Source: an uncultured Collinsella sp. | Lineage (GTDB): Bacteria > Actinomycetota > Coriobacteriia > Coriobacteriales > Coriobacteriaceae | DNA length: 64,000 bases | Assembly: GCA_902495355.1 (NCBI GenBank) | Contig: CABUWV010000011.1 | Span: 6,089-70,088, forward strand | Direction: 5' to 3' | Shown here: piece after piece, positions 14,664-23,400 of the stretch | How positions within the stretch are numbered: the first letter of the stretch is position 1 | How the letters are laid out: each line of letters begins with the position of its first letter | Program-made: the position numbers and the translations under genes | The notes under the pieces: generated by a model | Told to the model about the DNA's origin: nothing | Database searches by the model: none | What the model saw: only the letters and a program-made list of their open reading frames with translations

Positions 14664-15473
14664 ATGTCTGATCTTATGGACAGCTTCCGCCTGGATGGCA
14701 AGGTCGCGCTCGTGACCGGCGCCACCTATGGCATCGGTATGGCCATTGCCGAGGCGCTCGGAGAGGCCGGCGCCAAGATCGCCTTTAACGCACGTCACGC
14801 CGACAAGGTCGCCGAGGCCGAGAAGCACTACCGCGAGCTGGGCTTTGAGGCTCATGGTTACGTGGCAGACGTCACCGACGAGGCCGCCGTCGCCGAGCTC
14901 ATCGCCAAGATCGAGGCCGACTTTGGCACCACGCCCGACATCCTGGTCAACAACGCCGGCGTCATCCAGCGTACCCCGATGCTCGACATGAGCGCCGAGG
15001 ACTTCCGCCGCGTCGTCGATATCGACCTCAACGCACCGTTTATCGTGTCAAAGGCCTGCCTGCCTGGCATGATCGCCAAGGGCCACGGCAAGATCATCAA
15101 CATCTGCTCGATGATGAGCGAGCTGGGTCGCGAGACCATCGCCGGCTATGCTGCCGCCAAGGGCGGACTCAAGATGCTCACCAAGAACATCTGCTCGGAG
15201 TTTGGCGAGGCCAATATCCAGTGCAACGGCATTGGGCCCGGCTACATCGCCACGCCGCAAACCGCACCGCTGCGCGAGACGCAGCCCGACGGCAGCCGCC
15301 ACCCGTTTGACCAGTTCATCATTGCCAAGACGCCGGCCGCCCGTTGGGGCACGCCCGAGGACCTGAAGGGCCCCGCCGTGTTCCTGGCTTCCGACGCGTC
15401 GAACTTCGTCAACGGCCACATCCTCTACGTCGACGGCGGCATCCTCGCATACATTGGAAAGCAGCCTCAATAA
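14664..15473 (+). CDS. SDR oxidoreductase, KduD/DhuD-type KDG 5-dehydrogenase
   Basis: A 269-residue short-chain dehydrogenase. The cofactor motif VTGATYGIG is near residue 18, NNAG near residue 95, and the catalytic Ser and YAAAK lie around residues 150-170. It resembles KduD/gluconate 5-dehydrogenase proteins. With the RpiB-type isomerase next to it, it would reduce 2,5-diketo-3-deoxygluconate to KDG with NAD(P)H. The ATG at 14664 follows GAAAGGATC. An upstream LacI-type operator ties it to the pectin regulon. An inverted repeat of the GTTGCGGTG family separates it from the next gene. Confidence 0.85.
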   Translation: MSDLMDSFRLDGKVALVTGATYGIGMAIAEALGEAGAKIAFNARHADKVAEAEKHYRELGFEAHGYVADVTDEAAVAELIAKIEADFGTTPDILVNNAGVIQRTPMLDMSAEDFRRVVDIDLNAPFIVSKACLPGMIAKGHGKIINICSMMSELGRETIAGYAAAKGGLKMLTKNICSEFGEANIQCNGIGPGYIATPQTAPLRETQPDGSRHPFDQFIIAKTPAARWGTPEDLKGPAVFLASDASNFVNGHILYVDGGILAYIGKQPQ

Positions 15474-15523
15474 GCGTCACCGCAACTGCCCACATCAGGT
15501 TTCATCCACTCGTTTTTCATTTG

Positions 15524-15590
15524 AGTTGCGGTGAGATAAGGATTGGTTTTGGCTTCTATCAGGCAAAACAGTCCGTATTCCACCGCAAGT
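15524..15590. repeat. GTTGCGGTG-family inverted repeat, copy 3
   Basis: The left end AGTTGCGGTGAGATAAGG and right end CAGTCCGTATTCCACCGCAAGT pair imperfectly. This is the most diverged copy and the only one between two co-oriented genes of one apparent operon. Confidence 0.7.
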
Positions 15591-15613
15591 TAGAAATAGA
15601 AAGGTAATTCGCA

Positions 15614-16255
15614 ATGAAAATCGCTCTGATCAATGAGAACTCTCAGAACTCCAAGAACCCTATGATCGAGGCTGCCCTTAAGAAGGTTGTCGAGCCCATG
15701 GGCCACACCGTCTTTAACTATGGCATGTATGCCGACGCCGACTCCAAGCCCCTCACCTATGTGCAGAACGGCATCCTGGCCGCCGTGCTGCTCAACTCCG
15801 GCGCTGCCGACTACGTCGTGACCGGCTGCGGCACCGGCGAGGGCGCCATGCTCGCCTGCAACTCCTTCCCCGGCGTGCTGTGCGGCCACGTTGCCGACCC
15901 GCTCGACGCCTACACCTTTGCCCAGGTCAACGATGGCAACGCCGTCGCCATGCCCTTCGCCCTCAAGAACGGCTGGGGCCAGGAGCTCAATCTCGAGTAC
16001 ACCTTCGAGAAGCTCTTTGGCTTTGGTTCGGGCAACGGCTATCCTGCCGAGCGTGTTGAGCCCGAGCAGCGCAACAAGAAGATCCTCGACGGCGTCCGCG
16101 CTGTGACCATGCGTCCGCTCGTCGACATCCTGGACGAGCTCGACCAGGACCTGGTGAAGGGCGCACTTGCCGGCGAGCACTTCCAGGAGTACTTCTTTGC
16201 CAACGCAACCGACGAGGCCATCATCGCCAAGGTCAAGGAGATCCTAGGCCTCTAA
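15614..16255 (+). CDS. RpiB/LacAB-family isomerase, DhuI-like
   Basis: A 213-residue protein with the RpiB/LacA/LacB fold: MKIALINENSQNSKN at the start, GCGTGEGAMLACNSFPGV around residue 75 and NDGNAVAMPFALKNGWG around residue 105. It is longer than ribose-5-phosphate isomerase B (about 150). DhuI enzymes of this family isomerise 4-deoxy-5-threo-hexosulose-uronate and are paired with an SDR (DhuD), exactly as here, in place of the cupin KduI. It would act on unsaturated uronate from pectin or glycosaminoglycan fragments. Function is assigned by family and context. A strong terminator follows. Confidence 0.75.
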   Translation: MKIALINENSQNSKNPMIEAALKKVVEPMGHTVFNYGMYADADSKPLTYVQNGILAAVLLNSGAADYVVTGCGTGEGAMLACNSFPGVLCGHVADPLDAYTFAQVNDGNAVAMPFALKNGWGQELNLEYTFEKLFGFGSGNGYPAERVEPEQRNKKILDGVRAVTMRPLVDILDELDQDLVKGALAGEHFQEYFFANATDEAIIAKVKEILGL

Positions 16256-16280
16256 TCGCACAACTCATTGCAGCTAACGC

Positions 16281-16322
16281 AAGCGGCGGTCGTCCCACGT
16301 ACGGGACGACCGCCGCTTTTTA
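16281..16322 (+). terminator. Terminator of the DhuD/DhuI-like unit
   Basis: AAGCGGCGGTCGTCCC (16281-16296) pairs perfectly with 16303-16318 over a six-base loop and runs into TTTTT. Confidence 0.9.
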
Positions 16323-16373
16323 CTATCTACCGACTGACGCCGCGGGGACAGGCCCCATGCACCAAGGGATTAA

Positions 16374-18323
16374 CTAGAGCTCGCAGGCAACCTTATAGCC
16401 ATCGCCGATGGCATCGCGGATGTTGCCACACTTGTTGGCATCGCCCAGCACGTGGGTGGCAACGCCGGCAGCGGCAAGGTCGTCGGCCAACTTGGTATTG
16501 GGACGGTAGCCCATCGCCAGCACCAGCGTATCGGCACCGGTGATGGTGTGGACCTCGCCGTCCTTTTCGTAGCTGATGGTGTCCTCGGTGATCTCGGTCA
16601 CCTTGGCCTCGGTCAGCACGTGGACGCCCTTGGAGAGCATGCGCGTGATGAGCACCGCGCGACCGGCACCGCCCTCGTTGGCAGCGAGCGTCTTGGTCAT
16701 CTCGATGACGGTGACATCGCGATTGGCCGGCGACAGGTCGTTGACCAGCGGGGCCAGGTAATCTGCTGTCTCGCAACCGACGGTGCCGCCGCCCACGATG
16801 ACGATCTTCTTGCCCGGGAAAGCCTTGCCACCCAGCAGGTCGTCAGCCGTCATAACCTGCTTAAAGCCCTGCATGAAGGCCGGGGCGATGGGCTCAGCGC
16901 CATAAGCCAGGACAACCTCGTAGCCCGCGTAGTCGCGCTGAATGTCCTCGGCCGAGAGCTCGGTACCAAAGACGCACTTCACGCCCGCCTCGGCCAGACG
17001 ACGATACTGGTACTTGATCACGCGGGTGAGCTCCTGCTTTGCCGGAGGAACGGCCGCGATGCGCATCTCGCCGCCCGGCTCATCCTGCTTATCCACGAGC
17101 ACCACGTTGTGGCCGCGCTTGGCAGCAATATAGGCTGCCTCCATGCCCGCAGGACCAGCGCCCACAACGAGCACGTTCTTGGCCTCGGCAGCAGGTTCGT
17201 AGCCAGCCTCGTCGCGCTCCACGTCCGGGTTGACGGTGCAGGAGATGCGCTTGCCGAACATAATGCCGTTCAGGCAGCGCAGGCAGCCGATGCAGGGGCG
17301 GATGTCGTCGGCGTTGCCGGCAGCGGCCTTGTTGCAGAACTCGGCATCGCACAGATTGGCGCGGCCCATCATGCAGATGTCGGCAGCGCCGTCCTCGATC
17401 AGCTCCTCGGCGATCCAGGCCTCGTTGATGCGGCCGACGGTGGCGACGGGAATGTTGACGTGCTTCTTAATCTCGCGCGAGCAGGCGGCGTGCGAGGCCT
17501 GCTGGGTACCGGCGGCGGGAATCGCGGAGCCGCGCTTGATGGTGGTGCCGCCCGACACATGAATCATGTCGACGCCGGCCTTCTCCAGGCGACGCGAGAC
17601 ATAAATCATATCGTTGAGGGTCAGACCGCCATCGGTGTACTCATCGCCCGAGATGCGGACGTCGATGATAAAGTCCTTGCCGCAGCGCTCGCGAATCTCG
17701 GCGATGACCTCGAGCAGGAAGCGCATGCGGGCATCGAGCGAGCCGCCGTACTCGTCGGTACGCTTGTTGTAGAGCGGAGTCAAAAAGCCGCCGAGCATAC
17801 CGTGGGCGTGCGCTGCGTGGACCTCAACGCCATCGACACCGGCCTTCTGCATACGCACGGCAGCGTCGCCAAACTGATGCGTGAGCTCGTGAATCTCGTC
17901 GACCGTGATGGGGCGCGGTGCCTCGCGGGCGTAAGACGGGCCCACAAAGGACGGAGCGATCAAGCGCGGCGTGCCCGGGATGTTAAAGGCCATGTAGGCG
18001 GGGTGGAAGAGCTGCGGCATGATCTTGCAGCCGTACTCGTGGACGGCCGCGGCGAGCTTTTCCCAGCCGGGGATAAACGTGTCGTCGTAGCAGCACATGT
18101 CACCCGGCAGATAGGTATAGGTGGGCTCGACCGTCACGACCTCGGTGATGATGAGGCCCACGCCGCCCTTGGCACGGGCACGGTAATGATCGACCAAGTC
18201 GTCAGTCACATAGCCATGATCGGCCAGGTTGGTGGACACCGGCGGCATAAAGACGCGGTTCTTGACCTCGGTCGTACCGACCTTGATCGGGCTAAAGAGC
18301 ATCGGGTAGGCGGATGACTCCAT
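16374..18323 (-). CDS. NADH:flavin oxidoreductase, FadH/BaiCD/enoate-reductase type
   Basis: A 649-residue modular flavoenzyme. Residues 1-340 are an old-yellow-enzyme FMN barrel (HAAHAHGMLGGFLTPLYNKR). A 4Fe-4S cluster binds at CIGCLRCLNG about residue 344 with a further Cys in ISCTVNP. An FAD/NAD(P)H domain follows with VVGAGPAGMEAAYIAAKRG (about 384) and IVGGGTVGCETADYLAP (about 507). The family reduces activated C=C bonds (2,4-dienoyl-CoA, cinnamate-like enoates, bile acid intermediates). It is monocistronic, so its substrate is not hinted at by neighbours. Start 18323 follows GAAAGGAACC. Length and domain order are normal. Confidence 0.9.
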   Translation of the reverse strand: MESSAYPMLFSPIKVGTTEVKNRVFMPPVSTNLADHGYVTDDLVDHYRARAKGGVGLIITEVVTVEPTYTYLPGDMCCYDDTFIPGWEKLAAAVHEYGCKIMPQLFHPAYMAFNIPGTPRLIAPSFVGPSYAREAPRPITVDEIHELTHQFGDAAVRMQKAGVDGVEVHAAHAHGMLGGFLTPLYNKRTDEYGGSLDARMRFLLEVIAEIRERCGKDFIIDVRISGDEYTDGGLTLNDMIYVSRRLEKAGVDMIHVSGGTTIKRGSAIPAAGTQQASHAACSREIKKHVNIPVATVGRINEAWIAEELIEDGAADICMMGRANLCDAEFCNKAAAGNADDIRPCIGCLRCLNGIMFGKRISCTVNPDVERDEAGYEPAAEAKNVLVVGAGPAGMEAAYIAAKRGHNVVLVDKQDEPGGEMRIAAVPPAKQELTRVIKYQYRRLAEAGVKCVFGTELSAEDIQRDYAGYEVVLAYGAEPIAPAFMQGFKQVMTADDLLGGKAFPGKKIVIVGGGTVGCETADYLAPLVNDLSPANRDVTVIEMTKTLAANEGGAGRAVLITRMLSKGVHVLTEAKVTEITEDTISYEKDGEVHTITGADTLVLAMGYRPNTKLADDLAAAGVATHVLGDANKCGNIRDAIGDGYKVACEL

Positions 18324-18438
18324 ACAGGGTTCCTTTCATTTGAGCCGCTCGGCGGCAGTTGCTGACTTATCTATCGTACCAGCAACCGCACGGTACCCGA
18401 CCGCACGCACTCCCCTGCCTACGTATCGACCCACAAAA

Positions 18439-18505
18439 AGTTGCGGTGGAATACGGAGTAGATAAGGCCTTTGACAGCCAAGACAGTCCGTATTTCACCG
18501 CAACT
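18439..18505. repeat. GTTGCGGTG-family inverted repeat, copy 4
   Basis: Ends AGTTGCGGTGGAATACGGA and TCCGTATTTCACCGCAACT pair with one mismatch over a centre of 29 bases. The whole element differs from copy 5 (26848-26914) at a single base, so the two duplicated recently or are kept identical. Confidence 0.85.
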
Positions 18506-18568
18506 GATGGGCGGGGTGGAATTGAGGGCTCAGATAGTCAGTCATGCCCTCATCCGCCGCTCCTTCAC

Positions 18569-19159
18569 CTACAGCACGCCGTCCAGCATAAGGTTCACCT
18601 TGAGCACGTTGACCGTGGGCTCGCCGAACACGCCGAGGAAACGACCCTTGGTGCACGCGGCGATGATGTCGTGCACCTCGTCCTCACTTTTGCCCGTGGC
18701 TTTGGCAAGGCGCGGGACCTGGTACTCGGCGGCATCCGGAGAGATCTCCGGGTCGAGGCCGGACCCCGAACACGTCACCAGGTCGACGGGCACAGCGTCC
18801 ATATCGGCATCGGGATTGGCGGCGCGGATCTTCTTCACGCGCGCATCTATCAGCTGCCGATACTCCTCACTCGCCGGGGACAGGTTGGACGGGGCACCAT
18901 ACGCCATGAGCTCGCCGTCTTCGCCTTCGACAATTGACACGTTCTGGATACGACCCCACATGTGGGCTTCGTCATCGAAGTTCTGGCCGATGAGCTCGGA
19001 ACCCACAACCTTGCCGTCGACCGTAATAAGCGATCCGTTCGCCTGGTACGGAAACGCAAGCTGCACGACGCCGGTCACCACGAGCGTGTACCCCAGGCCG
19101 CAGACGATGGTAAACAGCGCGAACACGCCAAGTGCGCGCGATGCGATACCTTTGAACAT
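18569..19159 (-). CDS. kdpC: Potassium-transporting ATPase subunit C
   Basis: A 196-residue KdpC with one N-terminal membrane helix (ALGVFALFTIVCGLGYTLVV) and a periplasm-facing domain of normal length. It is the assembly and affinity-tuning subunit of the KdpFABC potassium pump. I place the start at 19159, where GGAGG stands five bases upstream of ATG. It begins 12 bases after the kdpB stop and is last in the operon. Confidence 0.95.
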   Translation of the reverse strand: MFKGIASRALGVFALFTIVCGLGYTLVVTGVVQLAFPYQANGSLITVDGKVVGSELIGQNFDDEAHMWGRIQNVSIVEGEDGELMAYGAPSNLSPASEEYRQLIDARVKKIRAANPDADMDAVPVDLVTCSGSGLDPEISPDAAEYQVPRLAKATGKSEDEVHDIIAACTKGRFLGVFGEPTVNVLKVNLMLDGVL

Positions 19160-19171
19160 ACAAACCTCCAC

Positions 19172-21226
19172 TTACATAATGCCGCAGAACGCGAGCAGCA
19201 TGTCGATGAGCTTGATAAATGCGAACGGGGCAACGATGCCGCCCAGACCCCATACGAGCAGGTTGTGGGTCAGCAGCTGTCCGGACGGTACCTCGCGGTA
19301 CTTAACGCCCTTCAGCGCGGCCGGGATCAGCGCGACGATAACGAGCGCGTTATAGATGATGGCCGAAAGAACCGCGGACAGCGGGCTTGCCAGACCGAGG
19401 ATGTTGAGTGCGCCAAGGCCCGGGTAGATCGGCGAGAACAGGGCCGGGATGATAGCGAAGTACTTCGCCATGTCGTTGGCGACCGAGAAGGTCGTAAGCG
19501 AACCGCGGGTCATGAGCAGCTGCTTGCCGATACGCACGACCTCGATGAGCTTGGTGGGGCTGGAGTCGAGGTCGACCATGTTGCCGGCCTCCTTGGCAGC
19601 CTGGGTGCCCGTGTTCATGGCCACGGCGACATCCGCCTGCGCCAGCGCCGGCGCGTCGTTGGTGCCGTCGCCGGTCATGGCGACCAGGTGGCCCTCACGC
19701 TGGAACTCGCGGATCTTCTCGAGCTTGCCCTCAGGGGTGGCCTCGGCCAGGAAGTCGTCAACGCCGGCCTCGGCGGCGATTGCCGCGGCGGTGAGTGGGT
19801 TGTCGCCCGTCACCATGATGGTCTTGATGCCCATCTTGCGCAGGTCGGCGAACTTCTCCTTAACGCCGGACTTGATGATGTCCTTGAGGTACACAACGCC
19901 CAGCACGCGGCAGTTCTTGGTCACGACCAGCGGGGTGCCGCCGGCCTTGGCGATGCGCTCGACGGCCTCGTCGCACTCCTGGGAGAACACGCCGCCGGCT
20001 GCCTCCACATAGGTGCGCACGGAATCGGCAGCGCCCTTGCGGATCTCATTGCCCTCGTAGTTCACACCGGACATGCGGGTCGCCGCGGTGAAGGGGATGA
20101 ACTCCATACCCTTATCCTCGAGTGTGCGGCCGCGCAGACCGAACCGCTCCTTGGCGAGCACGACGATGGAACGGCCTTCGGGGGTCTCGTCGGCCAGCGA
20201 GGAAAGCTGGGCGGCATCGGCCAGCTCCGCGGGATCGATGCCGTCGACCGGGATGAACTCGGCGGCTTGGCGGTTACCCAGGGTGATGGTGCCGGTCTTG
20301 TCGAGCATGAGGATGTCGACGTCGCCGGCGGCCTCGATGGCGCGGCCGGACATGGCCAGCACGTTGGCCTCGTTCAGACGGCTCATGCCGGCGATGCCGA
20401 TGGCGGAAAGAAGGGCGCCGATGGTAGTAGGAGCCAGGCACACGAGCAGCGCCACGAGCGTGGTCACGGCCGTGGGGTTGTCCATGTCGTTAAGACCGAC
20501 CGAGAAGCAGGAGTAACAATACAGGGCCAGCGTGACCAGGATAAAGACGATGGAGAGGGCCACCAGGAAGATCTCCAGAGCGATCTCGTTAGGGGTCTTC
20601 TTGCGCGCGGCACCCTCGACCATCGCGATCATCTTGTCCAGGAAGCTCTGGCCGGGCTCACTGGAGATCTTGACGATGATCCAGTCGGACAGCACCGTGG
20701 TACCGCCGGTAACGGCAGAGCGGTCGCCGCCGGCCTCGCGGACCACGGGGGCGGACTCGCCGGTGATGGCGGACTCGTCAACGGAAGCAGCGCCCTCGAT
20801 GACGTCGCCGTCGCCGGGAATCTGCTCGCCGGCGCGTACGATCACCAGGTCGCCGCGCGTGAGCTCGGTGCCGGGAACGACGGTGAAGTGCTCCTTGTCC
20901 TCAACGGACTCGATGCGATGGGCCTCGACATCCTTCTTGGCCGCACGCAGGGAATCGGCCTGGGCTTTACCGCGGCCCTCGGCAAGCGCCTCGGCGAAGT
21001 TCGAGAACAGGTCGGTAAGCCACAGGATGACCGCGATGGCGACCACATAGTAGGTGGGCACACCCGCGTCCTGCACACCGAAAATGGAAGCGACGGCCAG
21101 GACGGAGGTCATGACGGCGGAAAGCCACACCAGGAACATGACCGGGTTTTGAATCTGGACGCGAGGATCCAGCTTGGCAAACGAGTCGCGGACCGCGCGG
21201 CCCATCATGTCTTTTTGCATAGTCAT
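19172..21226 (-). CDS. kdpB: Potassium-transporting ATPase subunit B (P-type ATPase)
   Basis: A 684-residue catalytic subunit of KdpFABC. The phosphorylation motif DKTGTITLGNR, the TGES actuator loop (SAITGESAPVV) and MTGDGTNDAPALAQADV are all present. The start at 21226 follows GGAGGGCG; it lies 16 bases after the kdpA stop. It couples ATP hydrolysis to potassium uptake through KdpA. Confidence 0.97.
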   Translation of the reverse strand: MTMQKDMMGRAVRDSFAKLDPRVQIQNPVMFLVWLSAVMTSVLAVASIFGVQDAGVPTYYVVAIAVILWLTDLFSNFAEALAEGRGKAQADSLRAAKKDVEAHRIESVEDKEHFTVVPGTELTRGDLVIVRAGEQIPGDGDVIEGAASVDESAITGESAPVVREAGGDRSAVTGGTTVLSDWIIVKISSEPGQSFLDKMIAMVEGAARKKTPNEIALEIFLVALSIVFILVTLALYCYSCFSVGLNDMDNPTAVTTLVALLVCLAPTTIGALLSAIGIAGMSRLNEANVLAMSGRAIEAAGDVDILMLDKTGTITLGNRQAAEFIPVDGIDPAELADAAQLSSLADETPEGRSIVVLAKERFGLRGRTLEDKGMEFIPFTAATRMSGVNYEGNEIRKGAADSVRTYVEAAGGVFSQECDEAVERIAKAGGTPLVVTKNCRVLGVVYLKDIIKSGVKEKFADLRKMGIKTIMVTGDNPLTAAAIAAEAGVDDFLAEATPEGKLEKIREFQREGHLVAMTGDGTNDAPALAQADVAVAMNTGTQAAKEAGNMVDLDSSPTKLIEVVRIGKQLLMTRGSLTTFSVANDMAKYFAIIPALFSPIYPGLGALNILGLASPLSAVLSAIIYNALVIVALIPAALKGVKYREVPSGQLLTHNLLVWGLGGIVAPFAFIKLIDMLLAFCGIM

Positions 21227-21242
21227 AAATCTGCGCCCTCCT

Positions 21243-23066
21243 TTACGCAATCATCTGGAAGAACTCGGCAACGGGGCCAAGCGCCAGGGCCGGGAAGAAG
21301 CTCAGGGCACCGATCAGCAGAACGATGAACACGAGCAGGAATACGAACATGCCGTTAGTGGTAGACAGGGTACCGGCGCTCTCGGCGACCTTGCCCTTCT
21401 TGGCCAGCGAGCCGGCGATAGCCAGCGTACCGATGATAGGCATGAAGCGGGCGAACAGCATCTCGAGGCCGAGCATGACGTTGATCCAGGGAATGTTGCA
21501 GTTCATGCCTGCAAACGCCGAGCCGTTGTTGCCGCCGCATGAGGTGAAGGCATACAGCGCCTCGGAGAAGCCGTGCGCGCCACCATTGTTGAGCTGGTCG
21601 GCAAGACCGGGCACCATGCAGGCGATGGCCGAGCACACCAGAATGGCAAACGGAGTTGCCAAGCACAGGACAACTGCCCAGCGCATCTCGCCCGGCTCGA
21701 TCTTCTTGCCCAGGAACTCAGGCGTGCGTCCGACCATGAGGCCGGCGATGAACACTGTGAGGATGGCGAAGCCGATCATGCCGTACAGGCCGCAGCCCAC
21801 GCCGCCGAAGACGACCTCGCCCAGAGCAATCTGGAGCATCTGGACAAAACCGCCCAGCGGGGTGTAGGAGTCGTGCATGGAGTTAACCGAGCCGTTGGAA
21901 GCAGCCGTCGTGAAAGCGGACCAGGTAGAAGAGGAGGCGATACCGAAACGGCTCTCCTTGCCCTCCATGTTGCCGCCGGCCTGGCCGTCGGTCATCTCGA
22001 TATTGACCGCTCCGCCATCGGCCAGCTGCGGGGTGCCCGCATGCTCGTTGACGGCGATGATGCCGGTGAAGATCACCAGCAGGATGAACATGGCGGCAAA
22101 GATGGCCTTGCCCTGCTTGGTGTTCTTGACGCCGATACCGAAGGCGAAGCAACAGGCGGCCGGGATCAGCAGCAGGCTGGTCATCTCGATGATGTTGGTG
22201 AAGGCACTGGGGTTCTCATACGGATGGGCGGAGTTCACGCCGAAGAAGCCGCCGCCGTTGGTGCCGGACTGCTTGATGGCGACCTGAGGAGCCGCGGGAC
22301 CCTGGGGCAGGAACTGCTCGGTGACCACGCGCGCGCCCTCGACAACCTTGCCGTCGACCTTGACCGTGTCGCCCTCAATCTGGGCGCCGTCGATGACGCT
22401 CCAGCCGCCGTCTGCATTAGGCTGAACAGCGACGGGTTCTACGAGCTCAGCCTTCTGAGCCGGCTGGAAGTTGGAGATGACGCCACCGGCAGCCAGGCAG
22501 ATGCCGAACACGAGGTTCAGCGGGATGAGCACATACAGGACGGTGCGGGTGAGGTCGACCCAGAAGGAACCCAGACCCTGCTCCTTGACCTGACGGAAGC
22601 CGCGGATCAGCGCGAACATGACCGCGATACCGGTGCCAGCGGAAACGAAGTTCTGCACAGTGAGACCCATGAACTGCACAAGGTAGGACAGGGTGGTCTC
22701 ACCGGAGTAGGACTGCCAGTTGGTGTTGGTTATGAAGGAAGCAGCCGTATTGAACGACAGGTCCCATGACACACCCGGCAGGTGCTGGGGATTGCCTGGC
22801 AAGAAGGACTGAAGCGCCTGGAGTGTCACAAGAGTCACGAGGCCGATCCCCGAAAAGACCAGCACGCTCGCCAGATAGCGCCTACACCCCATCTGTTCTG
22901 CCGCGTCGATGCGAAGCAGACGATAGACGCCACGCTCCACAGGAGCAATCACAGGCGACAGGAACGTATGCTCACCATCCATGATATGGGCCATGAACCG
23001 ACCGAGCGGAACGGCCAGGACGACGAGTACGGCAAAGTACAAGATGTACTGAATCGCAGCGTCCAT
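21243..23066 (-). CDS. kdpA: Potassium-transporting ATPase subunit A
   Basis: A 607-residue channel-like subunit with about ten membrane helices and four selectivity-filter-like loops, for example NTNWQSYSGETTLSY, GTNGGGFFGVNSAHPYENP and TSCGGNNGSAFAGMN. It selects K+ for high-affinity uptake. The ATG is four bases after the kdpF stop. Confidence 0.97.
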   Translation of the reverse strand: MDAAIQYILYFAVLVVLAVPLGRFMAHIMDGEHTFLSPVIAPVERGVYRLLRIDAAEQMGCRRYLASVLVFSGIGLVTLVTLQALQSFLPGNPQHLPGVSWDLSFNTAASFITNTNWQSYSGETTLSYLVQFMGLTVQNFVSAGTGIAVMFALIRGFRQVKEQGLGSFWVDLTRTVLYVLIPLNLVFGICLAAGGVISNFQPAQKAELVEPVAVQPNADGGWSVIDGAQIEGDTVKVDGKVVEGARVVTEQFLPQGPAAPQVAIKQSGTNGGGFFGVNSAHPYENPSAFTNIIEMTSLLLIPAACCFAFGIGVKNTKQGKAIFAAMFILLVIFTGIIAVNEHAGTPQLADGGAVNIEMTDGQAGGNMEGKESRFGIASSSTWSAFTTAASNGSVNSMHDSYTPLGGFVQMLQIALGEVVFGGVGCGLYGMIGFAILTVFIAGLMVGRTPEFLGKKIEPGEMRWAVVLCLATPFAILVCSAIACMVPGLADQLNNGGAHGFSEALYAFTSCGGNNGSAFAGMNCNIPWINVMLGLEMLFARFMPIIGTLAIAGSLAKKGKVAESAGTLSTTNGMFVFLLVFIVLLIGALSFFPALALGPVAEFFQMIA

Positions 23067-23069
23067 AGT

Positions 23070-23156
23070 TTACGAATCACTCCTCATCAGAATGTAGATG
23101 TAATAGATAAGAAGTCCAATGCAGACGACTCCAATGATGGGAATGAGGATGTCCAT
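23070..23156 (-). CDS. kdpF: KdpF-like 28-residue membrane peptide
   Basis: A 28-codon ORF encodes one hydrophobic helix (ILIPIIGVVCIGLLIYYIYI) ending MRSDS. It is preceded by GGGGCGG and lies immediately before kdpA, the usual place for KdpF, a small lipid-like stabiliser of the Kdp complex. It was identified by position and composition, since such peptides have little sequence conservation. Confidence 0.8.
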   Translation of the reverse strand: MDILIPIIGVVCIGLLIYYIYILMRSDS

Positions 23157-23400
23157 TTACCGCCCCTTTCACACGCGGTCCGATGTCTCGGACGCCTGCC
23201 CTCGCAAGCGTCTGGGGACAGTAAACGCTTCTAGGGATTAAAGAGGCGTGAGGGCCGGGGCTCACGTCCTTAAGATGCCGTAAAGATGCAGGTAGAAAGC
23301 ACTATTGCAGCTGCAGTGCGCCTATACTCGACCTCGCGAGCATACAGTGGTGTCTTCACCGCGTATGCACGCATGGACAACGCTTCAGAAAGGCTACGCT

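Noticed and set aside
16452..18317. Plus-strand ORF of 621 codons
   Set aside because: Antisense frame of the enoate-reductase-type gene; no recognisable domain.
18962..21328. Plus-strand ORF of 788 codons
   Set aside because: Antisense frame across kdpC and kdpB, both of which are certain.
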